Source of the DNA: Streptomyces sp. NRRL F-5135
GTDB lineage: Bacteria > Actinomycetota > Actinomycetes > Streptomycetales > Streptomycetaceae
Reading direction: 5' to 3'
NCBI RefSeq assembly: GCF_000719775.1
Contig: NZ_JOHR01000005.1
Span: 248,001 to 312,000, forward strand
DNA: 64,000 bases
The notes beneath the pieces were generated by a model. That model did no database searches and was not told the origin of the DNA. It worked only from the letters and a program-made list of their open reading frames with translations. Of this stretch, positions 7,573 through 15,263 are shown in pieces. The stretch's first letter is position 1; every line of letters starts with the position of its first letter. A program made the translations under genes and the position numbers.

Positions 7573-9882
7573 TCAACGGTCCACTTTCTCACCCGCGCCC
7601 GACGCGTCCGCGCTTTCCGGTCCGGTGTCCGGTGTCGGGTCACTCGGCTGCTCGGGATTCGTGTCCCTCGCGGTCTGTTCGTCGTCCGTGGACTCCGCCG
7701 CCGCCTTACGGGCCACCGCCCGCTTGCGCTGGCTGTACATCTTGACCCCGGCCAGGACGAGCAGCAGCACACCGCCCGCGATGACCAGCATGACGGTGGG
7801 CGTGATCTCCGAGACCTTGACCTGGAACGTCATGGGGGCGCCGTAGGGCCGGCCGTCGACCGTGTAGAGCTGTGCGGTCACCTGTACCGGACCGTTGGCG
7901 TTGCCTGCCCCGGTGAACTTCACCGACTGGCTGTGCCCGCCGTCGATCTTGATCGGCTGCTCCGCGACCGCTCGGTTGCCGTCCAGCCTGAGCCGCGTGG
8001 GGTTGTCGGATTTCAGGCGCAGCACCAGGTTCTGGACACCTTGCAACAGCTGGTTCTGCACGGTCACCGGGACCGTCGCGCTACGGCCGGAGAGGGTGAG
8101 GTCGGACTTGGGGATGAGCTGCACCTCGTCGGCGAGACTCAGCAGGTAGTTCTCCACCGCGCCGCGGTACTGCTGCGCGGCCTCCGGGTCACCTCGCCAG
8201 GACGCCGACATCGCCCGGTTGATCGCGTTGCTGAAGGGGGCGGCCACCCGGTCCGGGGAACTGAGGATGGCCTTGAAGTTGTCGAGCCGGTCGGTCGTCT
8301 GCTTGATCTCGAGGAAGGCGTCGGCCGGCAACTCCTGACCGCGCAGGCTCTTCGGGTAGCGCGCGGCGCTCGGCACCTTGGTGGTGGCCTGGGAATCGGG
8401 TTTGGCCGCCGCCGCCTCGATGAGATCGGTCGGCTCCGTCCAGCGCTCGGCGTCCAGACCGCGCAGTGCGCGTGCCATGGACTGTGCCTGGGCGGCCGTC
8501 GGCATCCGCTGCGGGGCTACGACGATGCTGCGCTCGTTGCCGGGCTGCTGAAGGGTGAGGGCCAGCGACTGGGCGAGGAACTTCTGCACGGCGAGGGTGG
8601 AGCTGCCCGCCTCCGTCATGTCGCCCTGGAATGCGGTGGACAGCCGTGTGTCGGCGACGATCGCGGTGGTGCCTCCGCCGATGGGCCGAGCGGCGGTCGC
8701 CGTGTACGGCAGGTTGTCCTGGAGGCTGTCGCCTCGGGTGATGATGTTGTGGGCGCCCGCCGAGGTCGCGACATCGACGATCGAGGGATCGATCGCGCCG
8801 TCCACCGGCCAGGCGAAGTCGCCCGAGGGCTTCACATGGAGGATGGTCTCCACGGTTTTGCCGGCCACATCGGTGGCGGGCTGAAGGTGGCTGAGCGCTC
8901 CGGAGACGTCCTTGCCGCGGTGTGCCAATGAGGCCAGGTCCGGGTCGGCGAACGGAAGCGCCACCACCTTGTGCCCCGCCACCGCCTTCTCCAGGGAATT
9001 CAGCCACTGGGCGGCTACGGCCTGGTTCCTGCCCGGCACGGTGGTGTCGCCGTTCCGGACCTGGTACTTGCGTGTCATGGCGTCGGCGGTGGCGATCACG
9101 TCGGGGTCGATGACCCAGGTGACGGGAAGCCGGCTGCCGAGCGAGACCATCTGCTCCAGCCGTCCGCCGGGCGCCAGCTCCTCGGCCAGGTCGTCGTTCT
9201 CGAAGACCGGCGTCTGCTGGTCGTCGGAACCGGTCTCCGCCGAGAGATGGGCCCGTGAGGTCAGTGGCCACAGAGCGGTGAGCTGGGTCTTCTTCTCCGT
9301 GGGGTCGGGCTGCCAGGGGAGGAAGGTGCGCTGGAGGCCCAGCACGCGGCTGTACGGGGCGGCGGCGGTCCGGCCGCTCAGGGAGACGTCCAGCTGGTAG
9401 ATCCCGTCGTCACCGAGGCCGAGCTTGCCGACCGGTACGGAGAGGGCGAAGTCCTGGGGGACACCGGAGGCGAGCTTGGGAAAGGTCACCTTGTACGAGC
9501 CGCCGAGCGGAGCCACATCGCCGGAGGAGTGGTCGGCACGCTCCGCGGCGTCGTCGATGGCGGTCCTGCCGGACAGCCGTGGCCCCACCCGCAGGTCCAC
9601 CTGAGCGTTGGTGACGGTTTTCTTGCTCTCGTTCGTCACCGTGCCGGAGATGGTGAGGGTGTCGCCCTTCACCGGCGCGCTCGGGTTGAGTGTGTCGAGC
9701 GACACATCGACGGTGCGGGAGCCGGTGGCCTCGTTCGCTGTGGGGGCCGCCGAGGCGGCGGGGGCCGTACCGGTCAGTAGTCCCGCCAGCAAGGGGGCTC
9801 CGGCGATCAAGGAGGCTGTGCGCCGCAGCCACCGGCGGGCAGGAGATGGACCGATCCCCTGGAAGTCTGCCGCCTCCGCCAC
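7573..9882 (-). CDS. DUF6049-type secreted/membrane-anchored protein
   Basis: About 769 residues from GTG 9882, which gives a clean signal peptide (RRWLRRTASLIAG then GTAPAASA) behind a short cytoplasmic lead. The longer ATG start at 9990 would add 36 residues before it and lacks a Shine-Dalgarno. The body is extracellular, with beta-sandwich-like repeats. A single C-terminal membrane helix (TVMLVIAGGVLLLVLAG) and a basic, then acidic cytoplasmic tail follow. The gene is conserved next to murJ in Streptomyces; a role in cell-envelope assembly is inferred from the neighbourhood only. The murJ start lies 46 bp downstream. Confidence 0.82.
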   Translation of the reverse strand: MAEAADFQGIGPSPARRWLRRTASLIAGAPLLAGLLTGTAPAASAAPTANEATGSRTVDVSLDTLNPSAPVKGDTLTISGTVTNESKKTVTNAQVDLRVGPRLSGRTAIDDAAERADHSSGDVAPLGGSYKVTFPKLASGVPQDFALSVPVGKLGLGDDGIYQLDVSLSGRTAAAPYSRVLGLQRTFLPWQPDPTEKKTQLTALWPLTSRAHLSAETGSDDQQTPVFENDDLAEELAPGGRLEQMVSLGSRLPVTWVIDPDVIATADAMTRKYQVRNGDTTVPGRNQAVAAQWLNSLEKAVAGHKVVALPFADPDLASLAHRGKDVSGALSHLQPATDVAGKTVETILHVKPSGDFAWPVDGAIDPSIVDVATSAGAHNIITRGDSLQDNLPYTATAARPIGGGTTAIVADTRLSTAFQGDMTEAGSSTLAVQKFLAQSLALTLQQPGNERSIVVAPQRMPTAAQAQSMARALRGLDAERWTEPTDLIEAAAAKPDSQATTKVPSAARYPKSLRGQELPADAFLEIKQTTDRLDNFKAILSSPDRVAAPFSNAINRAMSASWRGDPEAAQQYRGAVENYLLSLADEVQLIPKSDLTLSGRSATVPVTVQNQLLQGVQNLVLRLKSDNPTRLRLDGNRAVAEQPIKIDGGHSQSVKFTGAGNANGPVQVTAQLYTVDGRPYGAPMTFQVKVSEITPTVMLVIAGGVLLLVLAGVKMYSQRKRAVARKAAAESTDDEQTARDTNPEQPSDPTPDTGPESADASGAGEKVDR

Positions 9883-10092
9883 GCGCTCGCCCGTCTCTCG
9901 TCGTCGTCGGTTGCCATAGGTGGTTGTCGATTGCCGCGTCCACGCATGGTAACGAGACGCGCGGGGGTGAAGTGCTGGGGACCGCCCCACATGATCGGAA
10001 GATTCTCATGCTCCGCCGCAAACCCGCGCATCGGCCGTCCGGGCTCGAAACGGGGACGCCGGCGAGGACGGCGGCACGTACCCTTTTCTGTT

Positions 10093-11559
10093 GTGCCGAA
10101 CGCCAATGAAGACAATTCCAGTGCACTCAGCCAGGTGCAGCGCCGCGCGGTCAGTGAGCTGCTGAGAGTGTCCCCCGTCGCCGATGAGCTCGCGCGCCGA
10201 TTCCAGGAAGCCGGATTCGGTCTCGCCCTGGTCGGAGGCTCGGTCAGGGATGCTCTTCTCGGCCGGCTCGGCAATGACCTGGATTTCACCACCGACGCCC
10301 GTCCCGAGGACGTTCTGAAGATCGTCAGGCCGTGGGCGGACGCGGTGTGGGACGTGGGGATCGCCTTCGGCACCGTCGGCTGCCAGAAGGACGCACGGGT
10401 GGGTGACGCTGATCAGCGTTTCCAGATCGAGGTGACGACCTACCGGTCGGAGGCGTACGACCGGACTTCACGCAAACCGGAAGTGTCCTACGGGGACTCC
10501 ATCGAGGAAGACCTCGTGCGCCGGGATTTCACGGTGAACGCGATGGCCGTCGCGTTGCCGCAGAAGGACTTCATCGACCCGCACGGTGGGCTGGAGGACC
10601 TGTCGGCGCGTGTGCTGCGTACCCCTGGCACGCCCGAGGAGTCCTTTTCCGACGATCCGCTCCGGATGTTCCGTGCTGCCCGGTTCGCCGCTCAGCTGGA
10701 CTTCGAGGTGGCCCCGGACGTGGTCGCGGCCATGACGGCCATGTCCGACCGCATCGACATCGTCTCCGCCGAGCGTGTGCGGGACGAGCTGAACAAACTG
10801 CTTCTCTCGGCTCATCCACGCCAGGGCCTGGCGCTGCTCGTCGACACCGGTCTCGCCGAACGAGTGCTGCCGGAGCTGCCCGCGCTGCGGCTGGAGAGCG
10901 ACGAGCACCACCGGCACAAGGACGTCTACGAGCATTCGTTGATCGTCCTGGAGCAGGCCATCGATCTGGAGGAGGACGGCCCGGACCTGGTGCTGCGGCT
11001 GGCCGCGCTGCTGCATGACATCGGTAAGCCCAGGACCAGGCGATTCGAGAAGGACGGACGGGTCTCCTTCCATCACCACGAGGTCGTGGGCGCCAAGATG
11101 GTCAAGAAGCGGCTCTCCGCTCTCAAGTACTCCAACGAGATGATCAAGGACGTCGCCCGGCTGGTGGAACTGCATCTGCGGTTCCACGGATACGGCACGG
11201 GCGAGTGGACCGACTCCGCGGTTCGGCGCTACGTGCGCGATGCGGGTCCTTTGTTGAGTCGGCTCCACAAGCTGACCCGCTCGGACTGCACCACGCGGAA
11301 CAAGCGCAAGGCGAATGCGCTGTCGCGGGCGTACGACGGTCTGGAAGAGCGCATCGCTCGGCTCCAAGAGCAGGAGGAGCTGGATTCCATCAGGCCTGAC
11401 CTCAACGGCAACCAGATCATGGAGGTGCTGGGCGTCGGCCCGGGGCCGGCGATCGGATCTGCGTACGCGTTCCTGCTGGAGCTGCGGCTGGAGAACGGGC
11501 CGATGGAGCATGACGCGGCCGTTGCCGCACTCAAGGAGTGGTGGGCCAAGCAGGGCTGA
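10093..11559 (+). CDS. pcnA: CCA-adding tRNA nucleotidyltransferase
   Basis: A 488-residue class II nucleotidyltransferase that adds or repairs the 3' CCA of tRNA. The head domain has GGSVRDALLG and NDLDF (the metal-binding DxD region), then RRDFTVNAMA and DPLRMFRAARFAAQ. A C-terminal HD domain carries LLHDIGKPRT and HHHEVVGA. The start GTG 10093 begins PNANEDNSS; the frame is open further upstream but that part overlaps the divergent DUF6049 promoter region. Convergent with the MFS gene; two parS palindromes lie in the gap. Confidence 0.94.
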   Translation: MPNANEDNSSALSQVQRRAVSELLRVSPVADELARRFQEAGFGLALVGGSVRDALLGRLGNDLDFTTDARPEDVLKIVRPWADAVWDVGIAFGTVGCQKDARVGDADQRFQIEVTTYRSEAYDRTSRKPEVSYGDSIEEDLVRRDFTVNAMAVALPQKDFIDPHGGLEDLSARVLRTPGTPEESFSDDPLRMFRAARFAAQLDFEVAPDVVAAMTAMSDRIDIVSAERVRDELNKLLLSAHPRQGLALLVDTGLAERVLPELPALRLESDEHHRHKDVYEHSLIVLEQAIDLEEDGPDLVLRLAALLHDIGKPRTRRFEKDGRVSFHHHEVVGAKMVKKRLSALKYSNEMIKDVARLVELHLRFHGYGTGEWTDSAVRRYVRDAGPLLSRLHKLTRSDCTTRNKRKANALSRAYDGLEERIARLQEQEELDSIRPDLNGNQIMEVLGVGPGPAIGSAYAFLLELRLENGPMEHDAAVAALKEWWAKQG

Positions 11560-11574
11560 AGTGGTTCGGGTCAT

Positions 11575-11588
11575 GTTTCACGTGAAAC
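11575..11588. promoter_or_regulatory. parS site 3
   Basis: Perfect GTTTCACGTGAAAC. It is the centre of a 30-bp perfect palindrome (11567-11596) directly after the pcnA stop, so it may also act as a transcription terminator for pcnA. Confidence 0.93.
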
Positions 11589-11622
11589 ATGACCCGTGCG
11601 ACGGCGACGCGATCGGGGCGGT

Positions 11623-11636
11623 GTTTCACGTGAAAC
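11623..11636. promoter_or_regulatory. parS site 4
   Basis: Perfect GTTTCACGTGAAAC inside a 24-bp palindrome (11618-11641) followed on the plus strand by TCTTTTC. It overlaps the last codons and the stop codon of the convergent MFS gene. Confidence 0.93.
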
Positions 11637-12894
11637 ACCGCTCTTTTCGTGCCCGGGTAAGGGCGACGGCCACTGCTCCATAGAGGAGCGCGACCGTCAC
11701 TACGAGCGGAGTCGACCGGCCGTCGGGTGGCAGCATCAGGGCGGCCAGCCCTGCGGCGCCGACGAAGGCGACGTTGAAGAGGACGTCATAGAGGGAGAAC
11801 ACTCGGCCTCGGAAGGAGTCATCCACCGATGTCTGTACGGCCGTATCGGTGGCGATCTTCGCTCCCTGGGTGACCAGCCCGAGGATGAATGCGGCGATGA
11901 GTGTAGGCAACGGCGCGAAGGTCAACCCCAAGGCGGGTTCAAGGAGGGCGGCAGTTGTCGCGCAGAGTGCTATCCAGCCGTGTGGGCCGAAACGTCCTCC
12001 GCCCCAAGGGGTGATTACTGCGGCTATGAAGAAACCTGCTCCCGAGACAGCGACCGTGATCCCGAGCAGCGCGAGTCCGTCGGCCTCCCGCGTCGTCCAG
12101 CCGTACCGGCAGAGCATCAGCATCATCACGGTCAGTGCGCCATAGCAGAAGCGCATCACCGTCATGGCGGCCAGCGCCTGAGCAGCGGCCGGACGCTGTG
12201 CGAGGTGGCGCAGACCGCTGGTGAGTCCGTCGGCGGTGGCGCGGAGCGCGGTCCCCAGTCGGGGGCGGCCCGACAGCCGTTCCGGGCCGAGCAGTTCGCG
12301 TGCCAGTGTGAGGGAGGTGAAGGCGCCACAGAGATAGAGGACAGCGCTCAGCAGCATGACGGTGGCGTCGGAGTCCACCGTGGTCAGCCGTACGACAAAG
12401 GCGACTCCGCCACCCGCCGTCGCGGCCAGCGTGCCCGCGGTGGGAGACAACGCGTTCGCGAGGACGAGACGGTCCTCGTCGACCACCCGTGGCAGGGCCG
12501 CCGACAGGCCGGCGAGAACGAAACGATTGACGGCCGTCACGGACAGCGCCGCGACATAGAAGAGCCAGTCGGGTACCGGGGCGAGGATCAGCAACGCCGT
12601 CACGCCCGCCAGGAGAGCTCGCAGCAGATTCCCGTACAGGAACACCTGGCGGCGCTGCCAACGGTCCAGCAGCACGCCGGCGAAGGGTCCGACCAGGGAA
12701 TACGGCAGCAGGAGTACGGCCATGGCGGAGGCGATCGCGGCGGCCGAGGTCTGTTTCTCGGGTGAGAAGACGACATACGCGGCGAGCGCGACCTGGAAGA
12801 CGCCATCCGCTCCCTGGGAGAGCAGTCGGACCGCGAGCAGCCGACGGAAACCGCCGAGGCGTAGCAGCACGCGCAGATCACGCACGACAGGCAT
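11626..12894 (-). CDS. MFS transporter
   Basis: About 422 residues with 12 hydrophobic segments and an MFS-like layout; substrate unknown. I chose ATG 12894 (MPVVRDLRVLLR); an in-frame GTG at 12909 is possible and neither has a strong ribosome site. The membrane region begins at FRRLLAVRLLSQGADGV, resembling drug/efflux-type MFS proteins. The final residues CFT-stop are encoded by a parS site. It is downstream of, but insulated from, the inositol synthase gene by an 18-bp hairpin. Confidence 0.85.
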   Translation of the reverse strand: MPVVRDLRVLLRLGGFRRLLAVRLLSQGADGVFQVALAAYVVFSPEKQTSAAAIASAMAVLLLPYSLVGPFAGVLLDRWQRRQVFLYGNLLRALLAGVTALLILAPVPDWLFYVAALSVTAVNRFVLAGLSAALPRVVDEDRLVLANALSPTAGTLAATAGGGVAFVVRLTTVDSDATVMLLSAVLYLCGAFTSLTLARELLGPERLSGRPRLGTALRATADGLTSGLRHLAQRPAAAQALAAMTVMRFCYGALTVMMLMLCRYGWTTREADGLALLGITVAVSGAGFFIAAVITPWGGGRFGPHGWIALCATTAALLEPALGLTFAPLPTLIAAFILGLVTQGAKIATDTAVQTSVDDSFRGRVFSLYDVLFNVAFVGAAGLAALMLPPDGRSTPLVVTVALLYGAVAVALTRARKERCFT

Positions 12895-12929
12895 GTGAGT
12901 CAGCGTCACATACGTCGGGTCGGGAGATG

Positions 12930-12970
12930 CGAGAAGGGTCGTCGGACGGACGGTCCGACGACCCTTCTCG
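12930..12970 (-). terminator. Strong hairpin between ino1 and MFS genes
   Basis: Perfect 18-bp inverted repeat (12930-12947 with 12953-12970) and a 5-nt loop. No U-tract follows, as is common in Streptomyces. It lies downstream of ino1 on the minus strand and 36 bp before the MFS start. Confidence 0.8.
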
Positions 12971-13036
12971 TAGAGGCGTGCGGCTCAGGCAGCGACGAAC
13001 TCCCGGCCGTCTCCTGCCTTGTCCGCGTGTGTGTCC

Positions 13037-14119
13037 TTAGCGGTCGACCTCGCCCTTGATGAACTTCTCGACGTTCTCACGGGCCTCGTCGTCGAAGTAC
13101 TGCACCGGCGGGCTCTTCATGAAGTACGACGACGCGGAGAGGATCGGCCCGCCGATCCCGCGGTCCTTGGCGATCTTCGCCGCACGCACGGCGTCGATGA
13201 TGACACCCGCCGAGTTCGGCGAGTCCCAGACCTCGAGCTTGTACTCCAGGTTGAGCGGGACGTCGCCGAAGGCGCGGCCCTCCAGCCGGACGTAGGCCCA
13301 CTTGCGGTCGTCCAGCCAGGCGACGTAGTCCGACGGGCCGATGTGGACGTTGTCGGCCCCCAGGTCACGGTCGGGGATCTGAGAGGTGACGGCCTGCGTC
13401 TTGGACACCTTCTTGGACTCCAGGCGCTCACGCTCGAGCATGTTCTTGAAGTCCATGTTGCCGCCGACGTTCAGCTGCATCGTGCGGTCGAGGACGACGC
13501 CCCGGTCCTCGAAGAGCTTCGCCAGGACCCGGTGCGTGATGGTCGCGCCGACCTGGGACTTGATGTCGTCACCGACGATCGGGACACCGGCCTCGGTGAA
13601 CTTGTCGGCCCACTCCTTCGTGCCGGCGATGAAGACCGGGAGCGCGTTGACGAACGCGACCTTGGCGTCGATGGCGCACTGCGCGTAGAACTTCGCGGCG
13701 TCCTCGGAACCGACGGGGAGGTAGCAGACGAGCACGTCGACCTGCTTGTCCTTGAGGGTCTGGACGATGTCCGCCGGCTCCTCGGCGGACTCCTCGATCG
13801 TCTGGCGGTAGTACTTGCCCAGACCGTCCAGGGTGTGGCCGCGCTGCACGGTGACGCCCGTGGACGGGACGTCGCAGATCTTGATCGTGTTGTTCTCACT
13901 GGCGCCGATGGCGTCCGCCAGGTCGAGCCCGACCTTCTTGGCGTCCACGTCGAAGGCGGCCACGAACTCGACGTCCCGGACGTGGTAGTCGCCGAACTGG
14001 ACGTGCATCAGCCCCGGGACCTTGGTCGCCGGATCGGCGTCCTTGTAATACTCGACGCCCTGCACCAGTGAGGCGGCGCAGTTACCCACGCCGACGATGG
14101 CTACGCGAACCGAACCCAT
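13037..14119 (-). CDS. ino1: myo-Inositol-1-phosphate synthase
   Basis: A 360-residue NAD-dependent enzyme that converts glucose 6-phosphate to 1L-myo-inositol 1-phosphate, the first step towards phosphatidylinositol and mycothiol in actinobacteria. The N-terminal Rossmann motif is [10 protein letters not shown]. Family motifs include [50 protein letters not shown] and [12 protein letters not shown]. Length matches the short actinobacterial class. Start ATG 14119 has GGGAG upstream. The gene follows padR on the minus strand by 57 bp, so it may share PadR control. Confidence 0.95.
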   Translation of the reverse strand: MGSVRVAIVGVGNCAASLVQGVEYYKDADPATKVPGLMHVQFGDYHVRDVEFVAAFDVDAKKVGLDLADAIGASENNTIKICDVPSTGVTVQRGHTLDGLGKYYRQTIEESAEEPADIVQTLKDKQVDVLVCYLPVGSEDAAKFYAQCAIDAKVAFVNALPVFIAGTKEWADKFTEAGVPIVGDDIKSQVGATITHRVLAKLFEDRGVVLDRTMQLNVGGNMDFKNMLERERLESKKVSKTQAVTSQIPDRDLGADNVHIGPSDYVAWLDDRKWAYVRLEGRAFGDVPLNLEYKLEVWDSPNSAGVIIDAVRAAKIAKDRGIGGPILSASSYFMKSPPVQYFDDEARENVEKFIKGEVDR

Positions 14120-14176
14120 TCCGCATGCTCCCTGTGTCTCAGTGTTCGTGACGAGACCCTGCGGACGCGCAGGACC

Positions 14177-14893
14177 TCACTTGGCGGTGTCCGCGGACGG
14201 ATCCGGCGGGCCGGTACGCCCCGGAGGCGTGCCTCCGGAAGGCTCGGCGTCCCGGTGCCGGGGCAGGTCGCCCGCTTCTCCGGATGTGCTTTTCCGCGTG
14301 GCGGGGGGTGCGGACGGTGACTGCCTCTGGTCCCGTCCTGCCCGCTCGCTCTCGATGAGCTCGTTCAGCCAGCGCACCTCGCGCTCCACGGATTCCATGC
14401 CGTGCCGCTGCAACTCGAGGGTGTAGTCGTCGAGCCGCTCGCGCGTACGGGCCAGAGAGGCGCGCATCTTCTCCAGCCGCTCCTCCAGCCTGCTGCGGCG
14501 GCCCTCCAGCACACGCATCCGCACCTCGCGCTCCGTCTGCCCGAAGAAGGCGAAGCGGGCGGCGAAGTGCTCGTCCTCCCAGGAATCCGGGCCGCTGTTC
14601 GACAGCAGCTCCTCGAAGTGCTCCTTACCTTCCGGCGTCAGCCGATAGACGATCTTCGCGCGGCGCCCCGCGAGTGAGGCGGCGCGCGCGTCCTCGGGAG
14701 CGCTGCCCGGCTCCTCGATCAACCAGCCGTTGGCGACCAGCGTCTTGAGGCAGGGGTAGAGCGTCCCGTAGCTGAAGGCGCGGAAGATCCCCAGTGAGGT
14801 ATTGAGCCGTTTACGCAGCTCATAGCCGTGCATCGGGGACTCGCGGAGGAGGCCGAGGACGGCGAACTCAAGGATGCCCGAGCGTCTGCTCAC
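14177..14893 (-). CDS. PadR-family transcriptional regulator
   Basis: 238 residues from GTG 14893, which has GAGGAGG upstream; a longer frame exists but would run through the operator. The N-terminal winged helix (EFAVLGLLRESPMHGYELRKRL, FSYGTLYPCLKTL) is the PadR signature. A middle long-helix dimerisation region (MRVLEGRRSRLEERLEKM) follows, then a Pro/Ser-rich tail. A 9-bp inverted repeat centred about 50 bp upstream carries ATGT...ACAT, the PadR box pattern, suggesting autorepression and possibly control of ino1 downstream. The inducer is unknown. Confidence 0.92.
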   Translation of the reverse strand: MSRRSGILEFAVLGLLRESPMHGYELRKRLNTSLGIFRAFSYGTLYPCLKTLVANGWLIEEPGSAPEDARAASLAGRRAKIVYRLTPEGKEHFEELLSNSGPDSWEDEHFAARFAFFGQTEREVRMRVLEGRRSRLEERLEKMRASLARTRERLDDYTLELQRHGMESVEREVRWLNELIESERAGRDQRQSPSAPPATRKSTSGEAGDLPRHRDAEPSGGTPPGRTGPPDPSADTAK

Positions 14894-14933
14894 GTCCGGC
14901 CTCCTCGTCGGTCCACGGCTGTCATCTCGTGCT

Positions 14934-14954
14934 GATGTATCGGATCGATACATC
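14934..14954. promoter_or_regulatory. PadR operator (candidate)
   Basis: Perfect inverted repeat GATGTATCG-GAT-CGATACATC, 41 bp before the padR start. It contains ATGT and ACAT half sites, as in known PadR operators. Confidence 0.75.
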
Positions 14955-15263
14955 CAGACGATAGATCGGACCGGCAGCCGCGACAAGGGAGGTCATCGTG
15001 AACGGCGTCACATCATTAATTCTCTGTAGGCAACTTGCCTGATTTGGGGTGAACTTGCGCACTAGTAGGGTTTTGGCCGTGCGTAGTCTGTGCGGCATGC
15101 AGACCACCGGGAACCGAGCGACGCCGCCGCGCGTCAAGACTGTCGGCTTACCGGATGCATGGCGGATGAGCCCCGCGCGGGGCCCGTCCGTATTCATTTC
15201 GGGGGGACCGGAACTCAACTGCCGCTTCCAGGCGTGCACGCCTGCCCGAGGAGTAGTCGTTCG
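14955..15263. other. Divergent padR / PBP intergenic region
   Basis: No gene seen. It is locally less GC-rich. A short inverted repeat AGGCAA-C-TTGCCT lies at 15028-15040, possibly an operator for the penicillin-binding protein gene. No clear -10/-35 could be assigned. Confidence 0.4.
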
